32,295 bases of DNA from an uncultured Rikenella sp. (lineage in GTDB: Bacteria; Bacteroidota; Bacteroidia; Bacteroidales; Rikenellaceae). The translations under genes and the position numbers were made by a program. The stretch spans positions 1 through 32,295 of the forward strand of contig CANQXP010000018.1 in the NCBI GenBank assembly GCA_947627885.1. The letters run 5' to 3'. Positions 1-7,601 of the stretch are shown piece by piece; position 1 is the stretch's first letter; every line of letters starts with the position of its first letter. The notes under the pieces were generated by a model. That model worked only from the letters and a program-made list of their open reading frames with translations, searched no databases and had not been told where the DNA came from.

Positions 1-1
1 G

Positions 2-1936
2 GGGAATCCGGCGCTGCGCATGGCCTTGCAGATGCGCGAGCAGCATATCAAGCGGGAGCGGGCGACCTCCAATATCTGCACGGCGCAGGCGCTGCTGGCG
101 ACGATGGCGGGGATGTTCGCGGTGTACCACGGGCCGGAGGGCTTGAAACGCATTGCGACCCATGCCCACTCGCACGCCCATGCGGCGGCGGAACTGCTCA
201 AGGGGTTGGGGTATGAGTTGGTTTCCGATAATTATTTCGATACCCTTGAAGTGGTTGCCGATGCGGAGAAGGTCGAGGCGATTGCGGTCAGGAAGGGGCT
301 GAACCTGTTCTATCCGACCAATGACGTGGTGCATATCAGTTTCGACGAGGTCTCCACGGTCGAGGAGGTGAATACTGTTGCGGCTATTTTTGCCGAGGCG
401 CTGTCTGATGGGGCGAAAACTGCACCCGCTGTTACGACGATCGAAGAGGGAACTTTCTTCGACGGGGCTTTCGCGCGCAAGAGCGAAATATTGCCGGAGA
501 AGGTGTTCCACAAGTACCATAACGAGACGGATCTGATGCGGTATATCAAGAAGCTGGAGCGGCGGGATATCTCGCTGGCCAACTCGATGATCCCGCTGGG
601 TTCGTGCACGATGAAGCTCAATTCGGCGGTGTCGATGATGCCGCTGTCGCTGGCGGAGTGGGGCAATGTCCATCCGTTCGTGCCGCTGGACCAGGCAGAA
701 GGGTATATGGAGATGATCCGCGGGCTGGAGCATGACCTGGCGGTCATTACGGGCTTCGATGCGATGTCGATGCAGCCCAATTCGGGCGCGGCGGGCGAGT
801 ACACGGGCCTGATGGTGATCCGGGCTTATCACCACAGCCGGGGGGATTACCACCGGAATATCGCCCTGATCCCGGCGTCGGCGCACGGCACCAATCCGGC
901 TTCGGCGGCGATGGCGGGGATGCAGGTGGTCGTGGTGGCGACGGACGAGAAAGGGAACGTGGATGTGGACGACTTGCGGCAAAAGGCTGTCGAGAATCGC
1001 GATCGTCTTTCGTGCCTGATGATTACCTATCCGTCCACGCACGGGATTTTCGAGGGCAAGATCAAGGAGATTATCGACGTTATACATGAAAACGGGGGGC
1101 AGGTCTATTTCGACGGGGCCAATATGAACGCGCTGGTGGGTTTATCCAGTCCGGGGTATATCGGGGCGGACGTGTGCCACCTGAACCTGCACAAGACTTT
1201 CGCGATCCCGCACGGGGGCGGGGGGCCGGGCGTGGGGCCGATCGGGGTGGCCAAGCACCTGACGCCGTTCCTGCCGTCGCACTCCATCGTGAAAACCGGA
1301 GGGACGGAGGGGATCACGGCGGTGTCGGCGGCTCCGTGGGGCAGCGCGATGGTGCAGGCGATCTCGTACGGCTATATCAAGATGCTGGGGGCGAGCGGCT
1401 TGCGCCGGGCGTCGGAGATGGCGATCGTGGCGGCCAATTATATGGCATGCGCTTTGAAAGGACACTACGGGATCGTCTACACGGGCGAGACCGGGCGTGT
1501 GGGGCACGAGATGATCGTGGACTGCCGGAACTTCCGCGCGGACTACGGGGTCGAGACAGGGGATATCGCGCGGCGGCTGATGGACTATGGGTTCCATGCG
1601 CCGACGCTGTCGTTCCCGGTGCACGACACCTTGATGGTGGAGCCGACGGAGAGCGAGCCGAAAGCGGAGCTGGATCGTTTCCTCGAAACGCTGATCGCGA
1701 TCAAAGCGGAGTGCGAAGCGGGGATCGGACAGGAAGACCATATCGTAAAGAATGCGCCGCATACCTCACTTGAGTGTTGTGGGGAGTGGTCGCACCCGTA
1801 TTCGCGGATGCAGGCGGCGTTCCCGCTGCCGTGGGTGGCGGAGAACAAGTTCTGGCCGTATGTGTCGAAGATCGACGCGGGATACGGGGACAGGAATTTG
1901 GTCTGCACCTGCGATCCGTTGGAGTCGTACCTGTAA
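2..1936 (+). CDS. gcvP: Glycine dehydrogenase (decarboxylating), P-protein of the glycine cleavage system; 5' end outside window
   Basis: PLP-dependent P-protein, which decarboxylates glycine and passes the aminomethyl group to lipoyl-H-protein. The frame is open from base 2, before the first ATG at base 20, and begins inside the conserved stretch GNPALRMALQ, so roughly the C-terminal two thirds (644 residues of a usual ~950) is present. The PLP-binding lysine lies in LNLHKTFAIPHGGGGPG, with its codon at 1193-1195. IPLGSCTMKLN, SAHGTNPASA and the C-terminal DRNLVCTCDPLESY are all P-protein signatures. The reading frame is intact to TAA. No other gcv gene is in the window, so co-transcription cannot be judged. 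Codon use is heavy in G-ending codons, as in pheT and guaA, and unlike rpsA. Confidence 0.97.
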   Translation, partial: GNPALRMALQMREQHIKRERATSNICTAQALLATMAGMFAVYHGPEGLKRIATHAHSHAHAAAELLKGLGYELVSDNYFDTLEVVADAEKVEAIAVRKGLNLFYPTNDVVHISFDEVSTVEEVNTVAAIFAEALSDGAKTAPAVTTIEEGTFFDGAFARKSEILPEKVFHKYHNETDLMRYIKKLERRDISLANSMIPLGSCTMKLNSAVSMMPLSLAEWGNVHPFVPLDQAEGYMEMIRGLEHDLAVITGFDAMSMQPNSGAAGEYTGLMVIRAYHHSRGDYHRNIALIPASAHGTNPASAAMAGMQVVVVATDEKGNVDVDDLRQKAVENRDRLSCLMITYPSTHGIFEGKIKEIIDVIHENGGQVYFDGANMNALVGLSSPGYIGADVCHLNLHKTFAIPHGGGGPGVGPIGVAKHLTPFLPSHSIVKTGGTEGITAVSAAPWGSAMVQAISYGYIKMLGASGLRRASEMAIVAANYMACALKGHYGIVYTGETGRVGHEMIVDCRNFRADYGVETGDIARRLMDYGFHAPTLSFPVHDTLMVEPTESEPKAELDRFLETLIAIKAECEAGIGQEDHIVKNAPHTSLECCGEWSHPYSRMQAAFPLPWVAENKFWPYVSKIDAGYGDRNLVCTCDPLESYL

Positions 1937-1958
1937 AGTCGTTTCCCGCGGCAGCGGA

Positions 1959-2032
1959 CAGGCCGGAGCCACCCAGGGCGGAGGGCTGCAACCCGCGCTT
2001 CGCTTGGTTTTGCCCCCGCTGGCTCCGGCCTG
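1959..2032. repeat. GC-rich inverted repeat between gcvP and slyD
   Basis: A perfect 13-base inverted repeat (CAGGCCGGAGCCA at 1959-1971, TGGCTCCGGCCTG at 2020-2032) encloses 48 bases. No U-tract follows, so it is a poor intrinsic terminator. It could be a gcvP 3' structure or a dispersed intergenic repeat. The rest of the 179-base gap is A-rich and shows no clear promoter. Confidence 0.5.
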
Positions 2033-2115
2033 ATGAAAAAATAGGAACGAACAACTTAGTGCAAAATATCAAGAGTGCAGAGTCCGTTAGTCAGTCAATT
2101 ACCAAATAACAATAG

Positions 2116-2676
2116 ATGAAAATTTCAGAAAACAAATTCGTATCGTTGGCATATACACTGACGGTCGACGGCCAGGTGGCCGACCAGGCTACGGCGGAAC
2201 GTCCGTTGGAATTCGTTTACGGCGTGGGGATGCTCCTGCCGAAGTTCGAGGAGTTTATCGCCGGCAAGGAAGCGGGGGACAAATTCGAATTCGTACTCAC
2301 TCCGGCGGAAGGGTACGGCGAGGTTAACCCGCAAGCGGTAGTGAATCTGCCCAAAGATGTGTTCATGGTGGACGGGGCCATTCCGGACGATATGCTGGTG
2401 GTGGGTAATGTGCTGCCGATGGCCGATCAAGCCGGTAACCGACTGATGGGCACCGTCAAGGCGGTGAACGAAAACGATGTCGCGATGGATTTCAACCACC
2501 CGATGGCCGGTAAAACGCTCAACTTCACGGGCGAGATTCTCGGCGTGCGCGAAGCCACTCCGGAAGATCTGATGCCGGCGGGCGGCGGTTGCTCCTGCGG
2601 GGGCGACTGTGGCGATGGTTGCGACGGCGGTGACTGCGGGGATGGCGGTTGCGGCGACGGTTGCGGTTGCCACTAA
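2116..2676 (+). CDS. slyD: FKBP-type peptidyl-prolyl isomerase, SlyD family, with Cys-rich C-terminal tail
   Basis: A 186-residue protein of the SlyD family: cytoplasmic prolyl isomerases with an insert-in-flap chaperone domain and a metal-binding tail. The N-terminal FKBP core shows VSLAYTLTVDG, the PLEFVYGVGMLLPKFE segment and LTPAEGYGE. The insert-in-flap domain spans about residues 75-125, and the FKBP fold resumes at NHPMAGKTLNF (SlyD signature NHPLAGKTL). The last 32 residues are almost only Gly, Asp and Cys, with cysteines at 159, 161, 165, 169, 174, 179, 183 and 185 and a final His. E. coli SlyD instead has a His-rich tail that handles nickel. A role in metal storage or delivery here is inference. 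The gene stands alone and is followed by a probable terminator. Confidence 0.93.
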   Translation: MKISENKFVSLAYTLTVDGQVADQATAERPLEFVYGVGMLLPKFEEFIAGKEAGDKFEFVLTPAEGYGEVNPQAVVNLPKDVFMVDGAIPDDMLVVGNVLPMADQAGNRLMGTVKAVNENDVAMDFNHPMAGKTLNFTGEILGVREATPEDLMPAGGGCSCGGDCGDGCDGGDCGDGGCGDGCGCH

Positions 2677-2734
2677 TCTCTCCGCTCCGGCTGGCGATAC
2701 GCCTTGCCGGATGCAGGTTTATCGGTTTATTTAC

Positions 2735-2798
2735 GAAGAGGTTTTCGTGCCGGGGCGGATTTTTGCCTTCAGGGTCGCGGAAACCTCTTCCTTTTTGC
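2735..2798 (+). terminator. Probable intrinsic terminator after slyD
   Basis: GAAGAGGTTT (2735-2744) pairs perfectly with AAACCTCTTC (2781-2790) and is followed directly by CTTTTTG. The 36-base loop is long, so strength is uncertain. The downstream ATG at 2812 lies just after it. Confidence 0.5.
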
Positions 2799-2811
2799 AA
2801 AAAGATCATTT

Positions 2812-3885
2812 ATGGCCGGTTGGATTAAAGTTTTCAGCCTCTTTATGCTGTGTCTATCTGCAGGAGCGGCCCGCGCGGAGGAGATACAGGCGGATACGGC
2901 CCGGCGGGGGCTGGTGTATTGGGGCAGCGATCCTTACGCGGCTTTGGCGGTCGCCAAACAGCAGCGGAAACTGCTTTTGGTGGAGTTCTATGCCGACTGG
3001 AACCACCGCAGCCGCTGGATGTCGGAGCGGGTGCTGGGCGATTCGGCGGTGCGGTCGCTCGTCGAGGCCCGGTTCGTGGCGGTACAAGTGCCGACGGGAA
3101 CGCCGGACGGGGCCGATCTGGCAGGGATATACCAGGTGACGGGTTACCCGGCGATCCTGATATTCAACGCGAACGGCGATGTGTTGGACAAGATCGACGT
3201 GACGCTCGACCCGGAGGATTTCGAACAGCGCATTCAGACAATCCTGATGGCGGTGCAGGGGACGGGGACGTGGCGTTTGAGGCAGGTCTATGCCGCGGCG
3301 GAGCAGTCGGACACGGAGGCGACCGATGCGGCGGTGTCGCAATTCCTGGGAGAACAGCTGCCGCAGGACGTGGCTAACGGGGTGGTGTGGCCGATGTTCG
3401 AGAACAGCGTGGTGACGCGGTACGGTTCGACGGCATTCAACTACCTGATCTCGCACGTGGATCTGTTCCGTCAGGAGATCGGGCGGGAGGAGGTGGATGC
3501 GGTGCTGACGGAGGCTTTGTTGCAGTCGATGTTGCCGTATGTGGTGGGGAGCGTGCCTTACAGGGCGGATGTGGCGGAGGCTATGATTCGCACGGCCGGA
3601 AGCCTGGAGTTGCCCGCTGCGCTGTCGTTGCAGTCGATGTCGGACGTGGCGGCACTCCGTGAAGCGGAGGATCTGTCCCTGTTCGTCGCGCGGTTGGGCC
3701 TGCTGCTGGACACAGTGCCGGAGTCGTACCACCTGCCGCTGGCGATGTCGCTGGATATCGTGGCGGAGCGCGGTTCGAGGGAGGCCAAGAGCGCGGCGCT
3801 GAAGATCGTGAACCGCGTGCATACCTCCCTGCAATCGCCGGCCAATGCGGCTATGCTGGAGCTCCTGCGTGATCGTTTGAAATAA
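2812..3885 (+). CDS. Secreted thioredoxin-fold protein lacking the CXXC cysteines
   Basis: A 357-residue protein with a signal peptide (hydrophobic residues 7-20, then ARAEE), so probably periplasmic. I chose ATG 2812 because the longer frame from 2704 would add 36 residues reading through the slyD terminator and hide the signal peptide. Residues 35-145 look like the thioredoxin_7/DsbD-gamma fold: LLLVEFYADW precedes the active site and GYPAILIF holds the cis-proline (P113). Where related proteins have W-C-x-x-C, this one reads W63-N-H-R-S67, so both redox cysteines are gone. The rest (about 150-357) is alpha-helical-looking with no recognised domain. It may be a structural or binding protein rather than an oxidoreductase; its function is unknown. 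Confidence 0.75.
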   Translation: MAGWIKVFSLFMLCLSAGAARAEEIQADTARRGLVYWGSDPYAALAVAKQQRKLLLVEFYADWNHRSRWMSERVLGDSAVRSLVEARFVAVQVPTGTPDGADLAGIYQVTGYPAILIFNANGDVLDKIDVTLDPEDFEQRIQTILMAVQGTGTWRLRQVYAAAEQSDTEATDAAVSQFLGEQLPQDVANGVVWPMFENSVVTRYGSTAFNYLISHVDLFRQEIGREEVDAVLTEALLQSMLPYVVGSVPYRADVAEAMIRTAGSLELPAALSLQSMSDVAALREAEDLSLFVARLGLLLDTVPESYHLPLAMSLDIVAERGSREAKSAALKIVNRVHTSLQSPANAAMLELLRDRLK

Positions 3886-3918
3886 ATTCCATATCTTTAC
3901 ATCTCTTAAATTTTAACG

Positions 3919-4197
3919 GTTCGTTTATTTGTCATTGCGCCACATGGTACTGTTCTTCCTTTAAAGAAAGTCCCGTTGAACTTATCGGGCTATAACTTGC
4001 CTTACGTTTCCGCGCCAGCGGGCGGACCGGACGCCTCCCCTGGGGGGGGCCGCCACTCTCGCGTTGCTCGATGCGGCCGCTCCCGGTCATCCGCCCCCAG
4101 TTCACAAAACCGACCCGCCCGGCGGCCGAAGCGAGCCGCAAAAAGCCGGAAATTAGAAAGCGGCAATACGGTACTAAATACATGCGAATAAACGAAC
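3919..4197. repeat. Intergenic element with 11-base terminal inverted repeats (element 1)
   Basis: This occupies most of the 332-base gap before pheT. It starts GTTCGTTTATT (3919-3929) and ends with the exact complement AATAAACGAAC (4187-4197). Inside are a CTTCCTTTAAAGAAAG hairpin about 30 bases from the left end and a very GC-rich core (about 4010-4140). It shares its GTTCGTTT/AAACGAAC ends, the following GAT, and the CTGTTCT-CTTT hairpin near the left end with the element at 14229-14521. This looks like a MITE-like or other dispersed intergenic repeat. No transposase and no clear target duplication are visible. The short frames in it look spurious. Confidence 0.45.
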
Positions 4198-4217
4198 GAT
4201 AATTAACAGTAAGTAAG

Positions 4218-6719
4218 ATGAAGATTTCGTACAACTGGCTGAAGGACTATATTAAGACCGACCTGACGGCGGAGAAAGCGGCGGAGATACTGACCGCGGC
4301 GGGGCTGGAGATCGAGGGGATCGAGAAGGTGGAGAGCATCCGCGGGGGATTGGCGGGGCTGGTGGTGGCCGAAGTGCTGACCTGCGCCGACCATCCGGAT
4401 TCGGATCATCTGCATATTACGACGGTGTCTGTCGGGGATGGCGGGGAGCCGTTGCAGGTGGTGTGCGGGGCGCCGAACGTGGCGGCCGGGCAGAAGGTCA
4501 TACTGGCGCAGATCGGGGCGATCCTCTATCCGAGCGGCGAAGAGGAGGGCTTCAAGATCAAGAAATCGAAAATCCGGGGCGTCGAGTCGATGGGGATGCT
4601 GTGCGCGGAGGATGAGATCGGGGTGGGGGCGTCCCATGACGGGATCATCGTGCTGGATTCGGCTGTGAAGGCGGGAACGCCGGCGGCTGAGGTGTACGAT
4701 TTGCAGGACGATTACGTGTTCGAGGTCGGACTGACCCCGAACCGGATCGACGCGGCGTCGCACTACGGGGTGGCGCGGGATCTGGCGGCGTACCTGACGG
4801 CCAATGGGGCTGCGACGGCGGCGCGGCTGGCCGATGTATCGGCGTTCCGGGTGGACGATGCGAAAGCGTTGCCGGTGACTGTGACGGTCGAGGATCCGGC
4901 GGGAGCGCCGAGGTATGCCGGAGTGACGGTGAAAGGGGTGAAGGTGGGGCCGAGTCCGGATTGGTTGCAGCAAAAGCTGCGCGCGATCGGCATGAACCCG
5001 AAGAACAATGTGGTGGACATTACCAATTTCGTGATGCACGAGTGCGGGCAGCCGCTCCACGCGTTCGATATGGGCCAGGTGGGCGGACATCGGATTATTG
5101 TGCGGCGTGCGGTGGAAGGGGAGCCGTTCGTGACTTTGGACGGGGTGGAGCGGAAGCTGTCGGGTGAGGATCTGGTCATTTGCGACGACAAGCGGCCGAT
5201 GTGCCTGGCGGGGGTGTTCGGGGGGATGGACAGCGGGGTGACGGACGCCACGACGGATATTTTCATCGAAGCGGCCTATTTCGATCCGGTGTCGGTGCGC
5301 AAAAGCGCGCGGCGGCACGGTTTGAACACGGATTCGTCGTTCCGTTTCGAGCGGGGAACGGATCCGGAGATGGGGGCGTATGCGGTGCGGCGTGCGGCGC
5401 TGCTGGTGAAGGAACTGGCGGGCGGGATCGTCTCGTCGGATGTGGTGGATATTTACCCGCAGAAGATCGGGCCGTTCGAGTTCAGCATCAACCTGGGGCG
5501 TATCAACCGGCTGATCGGCACGGATATTCCGGTCGCGACGGCTAAGGCGATACTGACCGGTTTGGAGATTGGGATACGGGGGGAATCCGAAGAGGAGAAT
5601 GGGGATACGGTGCTGGATATAGCGGTGCCGGCTTACCGGGTCGATGTGCAGCGGGAGGCGGATGTGGCGGAGGAGATCCTGCGGATCTACGGGTTCAACA
5701 ACGTGCCGAACCCGCACTTTATCAAGAATGTGATTACGTACGGCAACCAGAAGACTCCGGACAAGCTGATCGATGCGGCGTCGGACTTGCTCGCGGGCTT
5801 GGGGTGTGTGGAGATTATGAGCAACTCTTTGACTAAAGGGGCCTATTACGAGGGGCTTACGTCGTATCAGGCGGAGAATTGCGTCCGGATTCTGAATCCG
5901 TTGAGCAACGAGCTGAATGTGATGCGGCAGACGCTGCTGTTCAATGCCTTGGAGGCGGTGGCGCTGAATGTGAACCGGCGGAACGGGGATTTGCGGCTGT
6001 TCGAGTTCGGGAACTGCTATTTCTACTCTCCTGCGGCAGCGGCTGTCGAGGGGGCCAAAGGTACGCTCAAGCCGTACCGGGAGGAGCGCCGGCTGGCCAT
6101 CACGGTGACGGGGCTGGAACGCCAGCCGAACTGGAACCGGCCCAAACCGCAGGCGTCGGATTTCTTTACGGTTAAATACCTGGCGGAACAGTTGTTGCAG
6201 CGGTTCGGGGTCAATATTTACGAGGGATATTACGACACTTTGGAGAGCGACCTCTACTCCGAGGCGGTGACTTATACCATCCGGGGCAAGAAGCTGTTCG
6301 AGATGGGGGTGGTTTCCAATAAACTGGCGCGCAAAGTGTTCGACCTGAAACAGCCGGTCTACTATATGGAGATGAATGTGACACAGCTTCAGAAGATTGC
6401 GGATACGGTGCGTGTGCAAGCGTCGGAGCTGTCGAAATACCCGGAAGTGAAGCGGGATTTGGCTTTGCTGGTGGACAAGAATGTCACTTTCTCGCAGCTG
6501 CGCGAGGCGGCAGCCAAGGCGGAGAAAAAGCTGCTGAAATCGGTGGGGCTATTCGACGTGTACGAGGGAGACAAACTGCCGGAGGGGAAGAAATCGTATG
6601 CGCTGAACTTCGTGATCGAGGATACGACCAAGACACTGACGGACACTGAAATCGAGCGCATTATGGGTAATATCTCGGCTGCGCTGACCAAAGCGACGGG
6701 GGCGCAGGTGAGGGCGTAA
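4218..6719 (+). CDS. pheT: Phenylalanyl-tRNA synthetase beta subunit
   Basis: An 833-residue full-length beta chain of the alpha2-beta2 enzyme that charges tRNA-Phe. It begins MKISYNWLKDYI, the standard PheT start. The EMAP/OB-type tRNA-binding domain (about 40-150) carries HPDSDHLHITTV and VVCGAPNV. The B3/B4 editing region (about 210-395) carries NNVVDITNFVMHE and GQPLHAFD, and RHGLNTDSSFRFERG lies near its end. A B5 domain follows (about 400-480). The C-terminal anticodon-binding FDX-ACB domain starts near SKYPEVKRDLALL (about 737). pheS is not in the window, so the subunits are encoded apart, as is common in Bacteroidales. A strong terminator follows. Codons are G-rich at third positions. 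Confidence 0.98.
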   Translation: MKISYNWLKDYIKTDLTAEKAAEILTAAGLEIEGIEKVESIRGGLAGLVVAEVLTCADHPDSDHLHITTVSVGDGGEPLQVVCGAPNVAAGQKVILAQIGAILYPSGEEEGFKIKKSKIRGVESMGMLCAEDEIGVGASHDGIIVLDSAVKAGTPAAEVYDLQDDYVFEVGLTPNRIDAASHYGVARDLAAYLTANGAATAARLADVSAFRVDDAKALPVTVTVEDPAGAPRYAGVTVKGVKVGPSPDWLQQKLRAIGMNPKNNVVDITNFVMHECGQPLHAFDMGQVGGHRIIVRRAVEGEPFVTLDGVERKLSGEDLVICDDKRPMCLAGVFGGMDSGVTDATTDIFIEAAYFDPVSVRKSARRHGLNTDSSFRFERGTDPEMGAYAVRRAALLVKELAGGIVSSDVVDIYPQKIGPFEFSINLGRINRLIGTDIPVATAKAILTGLEIGIRGESEEENGDTVLDIAVPAYRVDVQREADVAEEILRIYGFNNVPNPHFIKNVITYGNQKTPDKLIDAASDLLAGLGCVEIMSNSLTKGAYYEGLTSYQAENCVRILNPLSNELNVMRQTLLFNALEAVALNVNRRNGDLRLFEFGNCYFYSPAAAAVEGAKGTLKPYREERRLAITVTGLERQPNWNRPKPQASDFFTVKYLAEQLLQRFGVNIYEGYYDTLESDLYSEAVTYTIRGKKLFEMGVVSNKLARKVFDLKQPVYYMEMNVTQLQKIADTVRVQASELSKYPEVKRDLALLVDKNVTFSQLREAAAKAEKKLLKSVGLFDVYEGDKLPEGKKSYALNFVIEDTTKTLTDTEIERIMGNISAALTKATGAQVRA

Positions 6720-6755
6720 CCTTTTGCGAAAAGTCGGTCATCCGTTTATTTTATG

Positions 6756-6789
6756 CAGGAATCCCGGTTACAGGGGTTCCTGTTTTTTT
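6756..6789 (+). terminator. Intrinsic terminator of pheT
   Basis: CAGGAATCCC (6756-6765) and GGGGTTCCTG (6773-6782) form a 10-bp stem with a 7-base loop, followed by seven T (6783-6789). Confidence 0.9.
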
Positions 6790-6826
6790 GTATCTTAGGT
6801 GCCGATTACCAACCCACACTACACGT

Positions 6827-7513
6827 ATGAAAAAGATTTTAGCCGGATCGTTGCTCGTTCTGATTTTCACGGGAACGGCCATAGCGAAAAAGAGTGTCGA
6901 ACCGCGAGCTGTTCCGACGGAGGCGGGCGTTTACCGGGCGGAGCCGGTGCCGGTGGATGCGGCCGATTTGCGAGAGTTGCTGGAGCTGAAAGAGATGTAT
7001 ATCCAAAAATACGACCTGTCGGGGATCAGGGATACCACGTTGCAGGTCACGCTGCGGATCGACGAGCATTTCGGAAGGGATTCGGTGCGGACCGTGCGTG
7101 AGATGGCGATGGGGGATGTCTGGTCGCCGTGGGATTCGACCGGCCTGACGAGCCTGAAACTCTTTTTCGTGCCGAGAACGGACTCCGCGGCGATGCTCTA
7201 TTGCAACCTGGAGGGGCGGATGCAGGTGGGTACCCTGTTGAAATTCCGCAAGGCGGAACCGGACTTCAAACGATTCAATACCTACCGGCCGAAACCTTTC
7301 AAAACCGAAGGGATGAAAGCGGGCGAAAAAGTGCCGGTGGCGTTTTTTGGGGCGTTCTGGTACGATGCGGAGCTGTCGAAGCGTTTCGGTGGCGAGCCGG
7401 CCTACCGGTTCTGCATGGAACGCCAAATGGATACCGATATGCACAACGAGGCTTTCGGCCGGATGCCGCATTACTGGGTGGTCTATATCGGGCTCGAAAA
7501 ACGCGAAAAGTAG
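6827..7513 (+). CDS. Small secreted protein of unknown function
   Basis: A 228-residue protein whose family I do not recognise. ATG 6827 was chosen because it gives a signal peptide (MKKILAGSLLVLIFTGTAIA, cut near AIA-K), whereas the frame upstream runs into the pheT terminator. TATCTTAG at 6791-6798 resembles a Bacteroidota -7 box one base off TAnnTTTG, but no convincing -33 element precedes it. The mature part has a charged helix-like segment (LRELLELKEMYIQKYDLSG) and then alternating strands (TLQVTLRIDEHF, SLKLFFVPRTD, HYWVVYIGLEK). No cysteine pair or catalytic motif is apparent. No terminator follows; the rpsA promoter begins within 20 bases of the stop. Confidence 0.75.
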   Translation: MKKILAGSLLVLIFTGTAIAKKSVEPRAVPTEAGVYRAEPVPVDAADLRELLELKEMYIQKYDLSGIRDTTLQVTLRIDEHFGRDSVRTVREMAMGDVWSPWDSTGLTSLKLFFVPRTDSAAMLYCNLEGRMQVGTLLKFRKAEPDFKRFNTYRPKPFKTEGMKAGEKVPVAFFGAFWYDAELSKRFGGEPAYRFCMERQMDTDMHNEAFGRMPHYWVVYIGLEKREK

Positions 7514-7523
7514 GGCCAACCGC

Positions 7524-7552
7524 TTGTAAGTTAAAAAAATATCGTACCTTTG
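7524..7552 (+). promoter_or_regulatory. rpsA promoter
   Basis: TTG (7524-7526) and a perfect Bacteroidota -7 box TACCTTTG (7545-7552) are separated by 18 bases. Transcription should start near 7556-7560. Confidence 0.75.
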
Positions 7553-7553
7553 C

Positions 7554-7593
7554 GACGCCTTTCGGCGCTCTTCCGGGAGCGAAGGAGGGCGTC
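7554..7593 (+). promoter_or_regulatory. Hairpin leader of rpsA mRNA
   Basis: GACGCC (7554-7559) pairs with GGCGTC (7588-7593), and inside it CGCTC and GAGCG close a TTCCGG loop. The hairpin would lie at the very 5' end of the mRNA. A GGAGGG (7584-7589) that could serve as ribosome binding site is partly buried in the stem. S1 is known to repress its own translation in E. coli; a comparable switch here is inference. Confidence 0.45.
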
Positions 7594-7601
7594 AATACAT
7601 A

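Noticed and set aside
3932-4234. Small open frames on both strands in the gap before pheT
   Set aside because: They lie inside the TIR-bounded element; composition is driven by GC-rich repeats, and neither has a convincing start context or known domain.
4203-6419. Long - strand open frame opposite pheT
   Set aside because: It is the antisense shadow of a high-GC gene: Arg/His/Pro-rich with no motif, while pheT on the + strand is complete.
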